64,000 bases of DNA from Pseudomonas trivialis (GCF_001439805.1 NZ_JYLK01000004.1:248001-312000); one strand, 5' to 3'; shown: positions 8,394 to 17,424, counted from the stretch's first letter. The notes: a model not told the origin generated them from the letters alone. Translations and numbers: made by a program.

Positions 8394-9323
8394 ATGACCA
8401 GCCCGAACTCCCCGTCGCGTTTCAACCGTTTCAGCAAAGCCGAATGCATCCTGGTGGTAATCACCATGATCTGGGGCGGCACCTTTTTGCTGGTGCAGCA
8501 CGCCATGGCCGTCAGCGGGCCGATGTTCTTCGTGGGGCTGCGTTTTGCCGCCGCCGCCATTGTGGTGGGATTCTTTTCCGTGCGCACCTTGCGCGACCTG
8601 ACCCTGTTCGAGCTGAAGGCCGGCGTGTTCATCGGCGTGGCAATCATGTTCGGCTACGGTTTGCAGACCATCGGCCTGCAGACCATCCTCAGCAGCCAGT
8701 CGGCGTTCATCACCGCTTTATACGTGCCCTTCGTACCCTTGCTGCAATGGCTGGTGCTGGGCCGGCGCCCAGGGTTGATGCCGAGCATCGGCATCATGCT
8801 GGCGTTTGCCGGGTTGATGCTGCTGACGGGGCCGGCGGGCGCCTCGCTGAATTTCAGCTCAGGGGAAATCGCCACGTTGATCGGCGCTGTCGCGATTGCC
8901 GCCGAAATCATCCTGATCAGCGCCTTCGCAGGCCAGGTGGACGTGCGCCGGGTGACCGTGGTGCAACTGGCCACCGCATCGTTGCTGTCGTTCCTGATGG
9001 TGGTGCCGATGGGCGAGGCGCTGCCGGGGTTCTCGTGGTTGCTGCTGTTCAGTGCGGCAGGCCTGGGCCTGACCAGCGCGGTGATCCAGGTGGCGATGAA
9101 CTGGGCGCAGCAGAGCGTTTCGCCAACACGGGCCACGCTGATCTACGCCGGTGAGCCGGTGTGGGCAGGCGTGGTCGGGCGCATTGCCGGGGAGCGTTTC
9201 CCGCCGATTGCGATGCTGGGGGCGGTGTTGATTGTGGTGGCGGTGATCGTGAGCGAGTTGAAGACGCGCGGGCAGCGCCGCGCCGAGCCCCAGACCGAAC
9301 TGGAACGCGAAAACCAGGGTTAA
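8394..9323 (+). CDS. EamA/DMT-family transporter
   Basis: This 309-residue inner-membrane protein has about ten hydrophobic segments arranged as two EamA repeats (for example ILVVITMIWGGTFLLVQHAM near the N-terminus and GGEPVW-like AGEPVWAGVVGRIAGE in the second repeat). The family mostly exports amino acids or metabolites; the substrate is unknown. The ATG at 8394 was preferred over an upstream in-frame ATG at 8283 because the longer version overlaps the divergent regulator and adds 37 non-hydrophobic residues. A TATACT hexamer near 8331 could be its -10 box. Confidence 0.8.
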   Translation: MTSPNSPSRFNRFSKAECILVVITMIWGGTFLLVQHAMAVSGPMFFVGLRFAAAAIVVGFFSVRTLRDLTLFELKAGVFIGVAIMFGYGLQTIGLQTILSSQSAFITALYVPFVPLLQWLVLGRRPGLMPSIGIMLAFAGLMLLTGPAGASLNFSSGEIATLIGAVAIAAEIILISAFAGQVDVRRVTVVQLATASLLSFLMVVPMGEALPGFSWLLLFSAAGLGLTSAVIQVAMNWAQQSVSPTRATLIYAGEPVWAGVVGRIAGERFPPIAMLGAVLIVVAVIVSELKTRGQRRAEPQTELERENQG

Positions 9324-9329
9324 GCGGCC

Positions 9330-9983
9330 TCAGAGGCGTAATTCGCCGTCCAGGTTAATGGACTGTAAAAACGCCTCGTCGTGGGACACCACGACCAATG
9401 CGCCCTGGTATTGATTGAGCATTTGCTCCAAGGCAATCCGACTGGGCAAGTCCAGATGGTTATCGGGCTCGTCCAACAACAGCAATTGCGGCGGACGCTG
9501 GGCGTATAACTGTGCGGCCAGGGCAATTTTCAGTCGCTCGCCACTGCTCAGTTGGCAGGTGTCGAGCATTGCGCGGTCGGCATCAATGCCCATTTGCGCC
9601 AGCCGGGTACGCGCTTCGCTTTGCGGCAATAGCGGATTACTTTCGTAGAGCCATTGCACCGCCGTGCGTTCGGGATGCTCCAGTCCGGCGTCTTGATCCA
9701 GCCAGCCGATATGACAACTGCGCACCCACTCACCGGCAGCCACCGGCAACTGGCCAGCAATCACCCGCAGCAGAGTCGATTTGCCACTGCCATTGACCCC
9801 CAGGATCGCCATGCGCATCGGGCCGGTCAGGCTGAGATTGATCGGTGTGCGGCTGCCAAATGGCAGCACCACCTGGTTGAGTTGCAACACCAGCTTGCCC
9901 TGGGGCACCACGCTTTCCGGCGACAGCATCATGCGCTGGATCTCGGGCGCACACCGCGCACGCGCCTCAGCCCGGCGGCCCAC
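9330..9983 (-). pseudogene. C-terminal half of an ABC-F ATPase
   Basis: The 217 codons encode one nucleotide-binding domain: Walker A GVNGSGKST (about residues 62-70), signature LSSGERLKIALAAQ, Walker B LLLLDEPDNHLD and the switch VVSHDEAF. ABC-F proteins carry two such domains joined by a linker and act on stalled ribosomes. The first domain and most of the linker are missing; what precedes Walker A looks like the tail of the linker (EARARCAPEIQRMMLSPES). The only available start is a GTG inside that linker with no clear ribosome site. A truncated gene is more likely than a functional half-protein. It is convergent with the EamA gene. Confidence 0.75.
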
Positions 9984-10027
9984 TGGATCGTAACCGTCGT
10001 GTTGCCTGGGAGGGGCCGCCCTGATTC

Positions 10028-10045
10028 GGGCCTCGGGAGAGGCCC
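10028..10045. terminator. Short GC hairpin without U-run
   Basis: GGGCCTC-GGGA-GAGGCCC forms a perfect 7-base-pair stem between the ABC-F relic and the end of the membrane-protein gene at 10054. Neither strand continues into a T-run, so termination is only a possibility. Confidence 0.35.
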
Positions 10046-10053
10046 CGCTCGAA

Positions 10054-10443
10054 TTACCTGAACGCTACCAGCACGGCTGCAACTACCATCCAAGTGAATG
10101 AAATGATCATCATCGTCAAATTGATGACCAGATACCGTTTAAGGTGAGGTGGAAAGCGTTCAAGATCAGCAGGGTTTACCTCCCCAATAATGATGGACGC
10201 CCTCGGCCAAACTATCATCCCGGCAATTTTTGATATTTCCAAGAGAGACCAAATAAAACCTCTTTTCCCAAGGCTGTCACCCCAAATATAAATATAACGA
10301 CTGTTCTTCAAGGCTTTCTTTATCGCGTCTAGATGACGGTGGCGCAGGTACAGACTGTATGCGATAACAGCAACTGCGAGCATGCCCCAGCCACCAGCAA
10401 CAAATATTGAAACCCAGGGAGGCCAAGTGTCGATACTGGTCAT
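10054..10443 (-). CDS. Small membrane protein, putative immunity partner of a relic toxin
   Basis: I do not recognise the family. The 129-residue protein has one hydrophobic segment at residues ~10-29, a basic central loop (RHRHLDAIKKALKNSRYIYIW), a semi-hydrophobic stretch around 65-85 and a strong C-terminal segment (LVINLTMMIISFTWMVVAAVLVAF). Its ATG overlaps the last codon of the upstream toxin relic in an ATGA arrangement, the usual coupling of toxin and immunity genes. Base composition is clearly AT-richer than the surrounding genes, as expected for horizontally moved toxin cassettes. The immunity role is inference from position and topology; an intact frame beside a dead toxin fits an orphan immunity gene. 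Confidence 0.55.
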   Translation of the reverse strand: MTSIDTWPPWVSIFVAGGWGMLAVAVIAYSLYLRHRHLDAIKKALKNSRYIYIWGDSLGKRGFIWSLLEISKIAGMIVWPRASIIIGEVNPADLERFPPHLKRYLVINLTMMIISFTWMVVAAVLVAFR

Positions 10444-10815
10444 TGTTGCGTAGCCTCGTATATTTTTTCACCTATGTATTCTCCCCCCCATGCCGCCGAC
10501 AGTTGTACCCCGATATACCCGCCCGTCTTCATGTACTTGGCAGCGCGACATTGAGCCGGCTTTAACATCGCCGACATCAGGATTGAGCACCTGAAACTTT
10601 CTCATAACAGCCGGATCGCGCACAGGAAAAAGTATGGCCTGCAGTGCTTCGCGGGTCATGCTTTTGGTTACCTCATAGAAACCCGGTTCCTGGCCTTGCA
10701 CGCTGGTAAATGCGACTGGAGCTCGATTGTCTGGACGGGTGTAAGAAAGCTTATGAGGCGCGACCGGGCGACTGATTTGCGTTGAAGAGGCTATACAACA
10801 GGAGAGATGATGCAT
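10440..10815 (-). pseudogene. Collapsed polymorphic toxin: N-terminal leader joined out of frame to the C-terminal tail
   Basis: The first ~95 codons read as the leader of a Pseudomonas secreted-toxin family (PGFYEVTKSMTREALQAI, then AVMRKFQVLNPDVGDVKAGSM, a LysM-like NPDxGxVKAG pattern). Just after that block (near 10548) the frame changes. In the next frame the DNA encodes CRAAKYMKTGGYIGVQLS and then GGEYIGEKIYEATQQ, which looks like parts of the membrane-active C-terminal region of such toxins, and stops at 10440 in an ATGA overlap with the membrane-protein gene. The body of the protein, probably several hundred residues, is missing. Continuing in the first frame gives a nonsense tail ending at 10468. 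Family recognition is from memory. Confidence 0.6.
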
Positions 10816-11359
10816 TCATTTGTATTGTCCTGCTCCCTGAGTGTTGTATCGGCTTTCCTTTTGTCATATCAGTAAAGCGACTATCCAGCCAGAGAGTCAG
10901 CCGATGACAATAAGTTAACTTGTATTTATCGCTCCGTTACACTGAAGTTAGGATTGCCAAAAGTACAGTCGGAAATTTCCGAAATACCTTTAGGAAAAAT
11001 CTACTTGATAAGCAGCAAACGTTACTGTTGTTTGAGAACTGACGACATAGGCGCTGGTGATGAATGCAGGAACCGATGCGGGAGTGTTGTGCGGGGCTGA
11101 TCCCGGACGGTTTGGAGATTCAGGCGCCCGATGCGCTGCACGCGACATGCAACCCTATCGCAAGAATCAGGGTCTGTCTGTGTAGCGGACCGGGCGGCAT
11201 CCCTCTGCTGCGCGTGGAACGATCAGGTTCACGACTCATCTGAACAATGCCAAATGGGAAGTTTCGACCTACCTTGTAGGATCCTGCCACACCTTGGCGT
11301 TTGGTGATCGTTAAAGCGGCACGTATGATGCATCCCAAACTCCCGCAGATTAGAAGCCT
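10816..11359. other. 544-base gap before the antiporter operon
   Basis: No convincing gene. The left part (to about 11050) is AT-rich; the right part has short frames without ribosome sites. A 72-codon minus-strand frame at 11120-11338 has no recognisable features. Promoter and leader signals for the antiporter operon must lie here, but I cannot place them. No strong Shine-Dalgarno precedes the ATG at 11360. Confidence 0.5.
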
Positions 11360-14281
11360 ATGTCCCTGATAGTTCTACTGCTTCTGCCATTCATTGGCAG
11401 CTGTCTGGCGGCCTTGCTGCCGCACAATGCACGTAACACCGAATCGCTGCTGGCGGGCCTCGTGGCGCTGGTCGGCACGGTTCAAGTCGCCCTGCTCTAC
11501 CCTCAGATCGCCTACGGTGGCGTGATTCGCGAAGAATTCACCTGGCTGCCCAGCCTCGGCCTGAACTTCGTGCTGCGCATGGACGGCTTTGCCTGGCTGT
11601 TTTCGATGCTGGTGCTCGGCATCGGTACGCTGGTGTCGCTGTATGCGCGCTACTACATGTCGCCGGATGATCCGGTGCCGCGTTTCTTTGCGTTTTTCCT
11701 GGCCTTCATGGGCGCCATGCTCGGGCTGGTGATTTCCGGCAACCTGATCCAGATCGTGTTTTTCTGGGAACTGACCAGCCTGTTCTCGTTCCTGCTGATC
11801 GGCTACTGGCACCACCGCGCCGATGCGCGACGCGGCGCCTACATGGCGTTGATGGTCACCGGTGCCGGCGGCCTGTGCCTGCTGGCCGGGGTGATGCTGC
11901 TGGGGCATATCGTCGGCAGCTACGACCTGGATCAGGTGCTGGCGGCGGGCGATCAGATTCGCGCGCACTCGCTGTACCCGGCGATGCTGGCCCTGGTGCT
12001 GGTCGGCGCGCTGAGCAAAAGCGCACAGTTCCCCTTCCATTTCTGGCTGCCCCACGCGATGGCGGCGCCCACACCGGTTTCGGCGTACCTGCACTCGGCG
12101 ACGATGGTGAAGGCCGGCGTGTTCCTGCTGGCCCGTCTGTGGCCGTCGCTGTCGGGCAGCGAAGAATGGTTCTGGATCGTCGGCGGTGCCGGCGCCATTA
12201 CCCTGGTACTCGGCGCTTACTGCGCCATGTTTCAAAACGACCTCAAGGGCCTGCTGGCCTATTCCACCATCAGCCACCTCGGGCTGATCACCCTGCTGCT
12301 GGGGCTCAACAGCCCGCTGGCGGCAGTCGCCGCCGTCTTTCATATTCTCAATCACGCGACCTTCAAGGCTTCGCTGTTCATGGCGGCGGGCATCATCGAC
12401 CACGAAAGCGGCACGCGGGATATCCGCAAGCTCAGCGGCCTGGTGCGCCTGATTCCGTTTACCGCGACCCTGGCGATGGTCGCCAGTGCGTCCATGGCCG
12501 GCGTGCCATTGCTTAACGGTTTCCTGTCCAAAGAGATGTTCTTCGCCGAAACCGTGTTTATCTCGTCCACCGAATGGGTGGAAATTGCCCTGCCGCTGAT
12601 CGCGACCATTGCTGGTACGTTCAGCGTGGCCTACGCGTTGCGCTTTACCGTCGATGTGTTCTTCGGCCCGCCGGCGACCGACCTGCCCCACACGCCCCAC
12701 GAGCCGCCGCGCTGGATGCGCGCGCCGGTCGAACTGCTGGTGTTCACCTGCCTGCTGGTGGGGATTTTCCCGGCCCAGGTGGTCGGCCCGCTCCTTGCGG
12801 CGGCGGCGCTGCCGGTGGTGGGTGGCGTGTTGCCCGAGTACAGCCTGGCGATCTGGCACGGCTGGAATGCGCCGATGATCATGAGCCTGGTGGCGATGTC
12901 CGGCGGCGTGGTGCTGTACCTGATGCTGCGCAAGCAACTCAAGCGCGGCCGCTTCAAGTACCCGCCGCTGATCAGCTACTTCAACGGCAAGCGCGGCTTC
13001 GAGCGCAGCCTGGTGGTGATGATGCGCGGCGTGCGCAAAATCGAAAAACGCCTGAGCACCAAGCGCCTGCAGACCCAGCTGTTCCTGCTGGTGCTGGTGG
13101 CGGTGATCGGCGCCATGATCCCCATGCTGGGCAGCGGCCTCACGTGGGGCGACCGGCCGAAGATCCCTGGTTCGGTGGTGTTCGTGACCCTGTGGGTGCT
13201 GGCCATCGCCTGCGCGCTGGGCGCCGCCTGGCAGGCCAAGTACCACCGACTCGCGGCCCTGACCATGGTCAGCGTGTGCGGCCTGATGACCTGCATCACC
13301 TTCGTGTGGTTCTCGGCACCGGACCTGGCACTCACCCAACTGGTGGTCGAAGTGGTGACCACCGTACTGATCCTGCTCGGCCTGCGCTGGTTGCCGAGGC
13401 GGATCGAAGAGGTCTCGCCGCTGCCGAGCACGCTGCGCAAGGCGCGCATCCGCCGCCTGCGCGACTTCCTGCTGTCCAGCGCGGTGGGCGGCGGCATGGC
13501 GCTGTTGTCCTACGCGATGCTGACCCGCCAGACGCCCAACGATATCTCCTCGTTCTACCTGAGCCGTGCCCTGCCCGAAGGCGGCGGCAGCAATGTGGTG
13601 AACGTGATGCTGGTGGATTTTCGTGGCTTCGACACCCTGGGCGAAATCACCGTGCTCGGCGCCGTGGCGCTCACCGTGTACGCGCTGCTGCGACGCTTTC
13701 GCCCGTCGAAGGAAAGCATGCAGCTGCCCACGCAACAGCGCCAGTTGGCGCCGGATGTGGCCACCGATCTGGTCAACCCGCGCCAGGCCAGCGACACCGC
13801 ACTGGGCTTCATGATGGTGCCGGCGGTGCTGGTGCGCTTGCTGCTGCCGATTGCGATGGTGGTGTCGTTCTACCTGTTCATGCGCGGTCACAACCAGCCG
13901 GGCGGCGGTTTTGTCGCAGGCCTGGTGATGTCGGTGGCGTTTATCCTGCAATACATGGTGGCCGGCACCCAATGGGTGGAGGCGCAGATGAACCTGCGGC
14001 CAATGCGCTGGATGGGCTTCGGGCTGCTCTCGGCCACCCTCACGGGGCTGGGCGCATTGTTTGCCGGTTATCCGTTCCTCACCACTCACACCTGGCATTT
14101 GAGCCTGCCGGTGCTGGGTGATATTCACGTCGCCAGCGCGTTGTTCTTCGATGTCGGCGTGTACGCCATGGTGGTCGGTTCGACCCTGCTGATGCTCACC
14201 GCCCTGGGTCACCAATCGGTGCGTGCCCATAAACCGAGCAACCAGGCCAAAGTGGTTGCCGCAACACAAGGAGCCGCCTGA
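11360..14281 (+). CDS. mnhA: Cation/proton antiporter subunit A fused to subunit B (Mnh/Pha/Mrp)
   Basis: This 973-residue membrane protein is the large subunit of the multi-subunit Na+(K+)/H+ antiporter. The first ~780 residues are the NuoL-like A subunit, with FFWELTSLFSFLLIGYW around residues 134-150 and HSATMVKAGVFLLARLWP near 246. The C-terminal ~180 residues form the B subunit domain (LGFMMVPAVLVRLLLPIAM, RGHNQPGGGFVAGLVMS), separate in Gram-positives but fused here as in pha-type operons. Its stop overlaps the next start (TGATG), so translation is coupled. The complex supports pH and sodium homeostasis. A full-length open frame on the opposite strand is a codon-bias shadow. Confidence 0.95.
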   Translation: MSLIVLLLLPFIGSCLAALLPHNARNTESLLAGLVALVGTVQVALLYPQIAYGGVIREEFTWLPSLGLNFVLRMDGFAWLFSMLVLGIGTLVSLYARYYMSPDDPVPRFFAFFLAFMGAMLGLVISGNLIQIVFFWELTSLFSFLLIGYWHHRADARRGAYMALMVTGAGGLCLLAGVMLLGHIVGSYDLDQVLAAGDQIRAHSLYPAMLALVLVGALSKSAQFPFHFWLPHAMAAPTPVSAYLHSATMVKAGVFLLARLWPSLSGSEEWFWIVGGAGAITLVLGAYCAMFQNDLKGLLAYSTISHLGLITLLLGLNSPLAAVAAVFHILNHATFKASLFMAAGIIDHESGTRDIRKLSGLVRLIPFTATLAMVASASMAGVPLLNGFLSKEMFFAETVFISSTEWVEIALPLIATIAGTFSVAYALRFTVDVFFGPPATDLPHTPHEPPRWMRAPVELLVFTCLLVGIFPAQVVGPLLAAAALPVVGGVLPEYSLAIWHGWNAPMIMSLVAMSGGVVLYLMLRKQLKRGRFKYPPLISYFNGKRGFERSLVVMMRGVRKIEKRLSTKRLQTQLFLLVLVAVIGAMIPMLGSGLTWGDRPKIPGSVVFVTLWVLAIACALGAAWQAKYHRLAALTMVSVCGLMTCITFVWFSAPDLALTQLVVEVVTTVLILLGLRWLPRRIEEVSPLPSTLRKARIRRLRDFLLSSAVGGGMALLSYAMLTRQTPNDISSFYLSRALPEGGGSNVVNVMLVDFRGFDTLGEITVLGAVALTVYALLRRFRPSKESMQLPTQQRQLAPDVATDLVNPRQASDTALGFMMVPAVLVRLLLPIAMVVSFYLFMRGHNQPGGGFVAGLVMSVAFILQYMVAGTQWVEAQMNLRPMRWMGFGLLSATLTGLGALFAGYPFLTTHTWHLSLPVLGDIHVASALFFDVGVYAMVVGSTLLMLTALGHQSVRAHKPSNQAKVVAATQGAA

Positions 14282-14625
14282 TGGAAGAAGTCATTGCAAT
14301 TGCCATTGGGGTACTGGCGGCCTCGGGCGTCTGGCTGATCCTGCGGCCACGGACCTTCCAGGTGGTGATGGGCCTGTGCCTGCTGTCGTACGGGGTCAAC
14401 CTGTTCATCTTCAGCATGGGCAGCCTGTTTATCGGCAAGGAGCCGATCATCAAGGACGGCGTGCCCCAGGATCTGCTCAACTACACCGACCCCCTGCCCC
14501 AGGCGCTGGTACTCACGGCCATCGTGATCAGCTTCGCGATGACCGCGCTGTTCCTGGTGGTGTTGCTGGCGTCTCGGGGCCTGACCGGCACTGACCATGT
14601 CGACGGCCGGGAGCCCAGGGAATGA
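14281..14625 (+). CDS. mnhC: Antiporter subunit C
   Basis: This 114-residue NuoK-like subunit has three hydrophobic helices (about 4-18, 27-47 and 78-99) and the family phrases GLCLLSYGVNLFIFSMG and DPLPQALVLTAIVISFAMTA. It follows mnhA with a one-base stop/start overlap and overlaps mnhD by four bases. It forms part of the membrane arm of the antiporter. Confidence 0.95.
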   Translation: MEEVIAIAIGVLAASGVWLILRPRTFQVVMGLCLLSYGVNLFIFSMGSLFIGKEPIIKDGVPQDLLNYTDPLPQALVLTAIVISFAMTALFLVVLLASRGLTGTDHVDGREPRE

Positions 14626-16304
14626 ATTGGGTCAATCAACTGATCGTCGCACCCATTCTGCTGCCGTTGCTCACAGCGGGGCTGATGCTGATGCTGGGCG
14701 AGAAGCGCCGCCCGCTGAAGGCCAAGATCAACCTGCTGTCGAGCCTGCTTGGCGTCGGCGTGGCGGCTCTGCTGCTGTACTGGACGCAACAGGGCGGCCC
14801 GGGCTCCATTGGCGTGTACCTGCCGGGCAACTGGCAGGTGCCGTTCGGCATTGTGCTGGTGGTGGATCAACTGTCGGCGCTGATGCTGGTGCTGACCGGC
14901 ATCATTGGCGTGAGCGCGCTGATGTTCGCCATGGCCCGCTGGGACCGTGCAGGCACCAGTTTCCACGCGCTGTTCCAAATCCAGTTGATGGGCCTGTACG
15001 GCGCGTTTCTCACTGCCGACCTGTTTAACCTGTTCGTGTTCTTCGAGGTGCTGCTGGCGGCGTCCTACGGCCTGATGCTGCACGGTTCCGGCCGCGCGCG
15101 GGTGTCCTCGGGGCTGCATTACATTGCGATCAACCTGCTGGCCTCGTCGCTGTTTCTGATTGGTGCGGCGATGATCTACGGCGTGACCGGCACGCTTAAC
15201 TTCGCCGACCTGGCGTTGAAGATTCCGCTGGTGCCGGAGGCTGATCGTGGCCTGTTGCATGCCGGTACCGCAATCCTTGCCACGGCATTCCTGGCCAAGG
15301 CCGGCATGTGGCCGCTGAACTTCTGGCTGGCGCCGGCCTACTCCTCGGCCAGTGCACCGGTGGCGGCGATGTTCGCGATCATGACCAAGGTCGGCGTGTA
15401 CACCGTGCTGCGCCTGTGGACCCTGCTGTTCTCCGGCCAGGCCGGTGCCTCGGCGCTGTTCGGCGGCGACTGGCTGGTGTACGGCGGCATGGCCACCATC
15501 GTCTGCGCGGCGCTGGCGATGCTGGCCGCGCAGCGACTGGAGCGCATGGCCAGCCTGAGCATTCTGGTGTCGGCCGGCATTCTGCTGTCATCGGTGGGTT
15601 TCGCCCAGCCCAGCCTGACGGCTGGCGCGCTGTTCTATCTGGTGAGTTCCACTCTGGCCTTGAGCGCGCTGTTCCTGCTGGCCGAGCTGATCGAGCGGTC
15701 GCGCTCGGCCAATGACCTGCCGCTGGATGAAGAAATCGACGCGCTGCCCAAGGCCATGGAATCCCTGCACCCGCGCCCCGGCGTCAACCTCGATGACGAG
15801 CAGAAAGCCGTGGTCGGCCAAGTGATTCCGTGGACGATGGCGTTCCTCGGACTGAGCTTTGTCGCCTGTGCGCTGCTGATTATCGGCATGCCGCCGCTGT
15901 CCGGGTTTATCGGCAAGCTCAGTCTGTTGAGTGCGCTGGTCAATCCGTTGGGCCTGGGCAATGCGGTCAATGAGCCGATTCGCCCGGCGGCCTGGGGCCT
16001 GGTGGCCCTGTTGATCCTGTCGGGCCTGGCCTCGCTGATCGCCTTCGCGCGCCTGGGCACCCAGCGCTTCTGGACCCCGGAAGAACGCCCGTCGCCGCTG
16101 CTGCGCCGCTATGAGTGCGTGCCGATCTTCCTGCTGCTGGGCCTGTGCATCGCGCTGACCTTCAAGGCCGAACCGTTGATGCGCTATACCCTGGCGACCG
16201 CCAAGAGCCTGAACAACCCGGAGAGCTACGTGATGGCGGTGATGGCCACACGCCCGGTGCCGAGCCCCGAAGGCAAGGCCGCCGCCCTGGAGGTGCAACC
16301 ATGA
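14622..16304 (+). CDS. mnhD: Antiporter subunit D
   Basis: This 560-residue NuoN/M-like proton-channel subunit has about fourteen membrane segments, with the family stretches DLFNLFVFFEVLLAASYGLM (about 129-148), FLAKAGMWPLNFWLAPAYSS and MFAIMTKVGVYTVLRLW carrying the conserved lysines of the proton path. A hydrophilic insertion rich in acidic residues (about 358-400) precedes the last helices and makes it slightly longer than many homologues. It overlaps mnhC and mnhE by four bases each, indicating tight stoichiometric coupling. Confidence 0.95.
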   Translation: MNWVNQLIVAPILLPLLTAGLMLMLGEKRRPLKAKINLLSSLLGVGVAALLLYWTQQGGPGSIGVYLPGNWQVPFGIVLVVDQLSALMLVLTGIIGVSALMFAMARWDRAGTSFHALFQIQLMGLYGAFLTADLFNLFVFFEVLLAASYGLMLHGSGRARVSSGLHYIAINLLASSLFLIGAAMIYGVTGTLNFADLALKIPLVPEADRGLLHAGTAILATAFLAKAGMWPLNFWLAPAYSSASAPVAAMFAIMTKVGVYTVLRLWTLLFSGQAGASALFGGDWLVYGGMATIVCAALAMLAAQRLERMASLSILVSAGILLSSVGFAQPSLTAGALFYLVSSTLALSALFLLAELIERSRSANDLPLDEEIDALPKAMESLHPRPGVNLDDEQKAVVGQVIPWTMAFLGLSFVACALLIIGMPPLSGFIGKLSLLSALVNPLGLGNAVNEPIRPAAWGLVALLILSGLASLIAFARLGTQRFWTPEERPSPLLRRYECVPIFLLLGLCIALTFKAEPLMRYTLATAKSLNNPESYVMAVMATRPVPSPEGKAAALEVQP

Positions 16305-16789
16305 AGCGCTTGCTGCCTGCGCCGTGGCTGTCATTGGCACTGTGGGTGCTGTGGCTGGTGCTCAACCTGTCGGTGAGCCCCGGCAATCTGCTGCTCGGCG
16401 CGCTGCTGGGGTTTCTCGCTCCGCTGATGATGGCGCCGCTGCGCCCGCAACCGATCAGCCTGCGCCGCCCTGGCGTGATCATCCGCCTGTTTTTCCTGGT
16501 CGGCCGTGACGTGATTGTGTCCAACCTGCAAGTGGCATGGGGCGTGTTGGTGTGCGGATCGCGTCCACCGCGCTCGCGCTTCGTCAGGATTCCCCTGGAC
16601 CTGCGCAGCCCCAACGGCCTCGCTGCGCTGTCGATGATCACCACCGTGGTGCCCGGCACCATCTGGTCGGAACTGGCGCTGGACCGTAGCGTGCTGCTGT
16701 TGCACGTGTTCGACCTGGAGGATGAAGCGCCGTTTATCGAGCACTTCAAGTCCACCTATGAGCGTCCCCTGATGGAGATCTTCGAATGA
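16301..16789 (+). CDS. mnhE: Antiporter subunit E
   Basis: This 162-residue subunit has an N-terminal pair of membrane helices (about 8-45), a further hydrophobic segment near 60-80 and a soluble C-terminal domain with SMITTVVPGTIWSEL and HVFDLEDEAPFIEHFKSTYERPLMEIFE, hallmark regions of the MnhE family. ATG at 16301 overlaps the mnhD stop in an ATGA arrangement; a longer upstream frame from 16115 runs inside mnhD and is rejected. Confidence 0.93.
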   Translation: MKRLLPAPWLSLALWVLWLVLNLSVSPGNLLLGALLGFLAPLMMAPLRPQPISLRRPGVIIRLFFLVGRDVIVSNLQVAWGVLVCGSRPPRSRFVRIPLDLRSPNGLAALSMITTVVPGTIWSELALDRSVLLLHVFDLEDEAPFIEHFKSTYERPLMEIFE

Positions 16790-17064
16790 GCGCCCTGCTC
16801 TCCAATGCGATCCTGCTCAGCCTGTTCCTGTTTTCGCTGGCGATGGTGCTGACGCTTATCCGCCTGTTCAAGGGCCCGTCAGCCCAGGACCGCGTCCTGG
16901 CGCTGGACTACCTGTACATCCTGGCGATGCTGATGATGCTGGTGCTGGGCATTCGATACGCCAGTGACACCTACTTCGAAGCGGCGTTGCTGATTGCGCT
17001 GTTCGGCTTCGTGGGCTCGTTTGCCCTGGCCAAATTCCTGCTGCGTGGGGAGGTGATTGAATGA
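16786..17064 (+). CDS. mnhF: Antiporter subunit F
   Basis: This 92-residue subunit has three membrane helices (about 7-27, 42-58, 65-85) and the phrase RLFKGPSAQDRVLALDYLY after the first helix, characteristic of MnhF. Four-base overlaps join it to mnhE and mnhG. Confidence 0.93.
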   Translation: MSALLSNAILLSLFLFSLAMVLTLIRLFKGPSAQDRVLALDYLYILAMLMMLVLGIRYASDTYFEAALLIALFGFVGSFALAKFLLRGEVIE

Positions 17065-17399
17065 TGCCGATGTGGATGGAAATCGTCGTCGGATTGCTGC
17101 TGATCTTGAGCAGCGTGTTTGCGCTGATCGGCGCGCTGGGATTGTTGCGCATGAAGGACTTTTTCCAGCGCATGCACCCGCCAGCGCTGGCCTCGACGTT
17201 AGGCGCGTGGTGTGTGGCGCTGGCGTCGATTATCTACTTTTCGCAGCTCAAGTCCGGGCCGGTGTTGCACGGGTGGTTGATTCCGATTTTGTTGTCGATC
17301 ACGGTGCCGGTGACCACGCTGCTGCTGGCGCGAACCGCATTGTTCCGCAAGCGCATGGCCGGCGACGACGTCCCGGCCGAAGTCAGCAGCCGCCGCTGA
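17061..17399 (+). CDS. mnhG: Antiporter subunit G
   Basis: This 112-residue last subunit of the operon has the family pattern ALIGALGLLRMKDFFQRMHPPALASTLGAWCV followed by two more helices and a polar C-terminus. The RxxDFFxRMHP segment is diagnostic of MnhG. No further antiporter gene follows; a REP region and a terminator for the convergent cysS come next. Confidence 0.93.
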   Translation: MMPMWMEIVVGLLLILSSVFALIGALGLLRMKDFFQRMHPPALASTLGAWCVALASIIYFSQLKSGPVLHGWLIPILLSITVPVTTLLLARTALFRKRMAGDDVPAEVSSRR

Positions 17400-17424
17400 T
17401 TCGTCAATGAACGCAGTGCAAAAT

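Noticed and set aside
10468..10560. The in-frame tail of the toxin relic ending at 10468
   Set aside because: The alternative frame encodes a more protein-like tail that ends in an ATGA overlap with the next gene, so the first frame after the junction is read-through nonsense.
11120..11338. A 72-codon minus-strand frame before mnhA
   Set aside because: No ribosome site, no recognisable domain and no neighbour on that strand; kept only as part of the unexplained gap.
11375..14269. A 964-codon open frame antisense to mnhA
   Set aside because: It mirrors the whole sense gene, is extremely rich in His/Gln/Arg/Ala without domains, and is explained by high-GC codon bias suppressing stops on the opposite strand.
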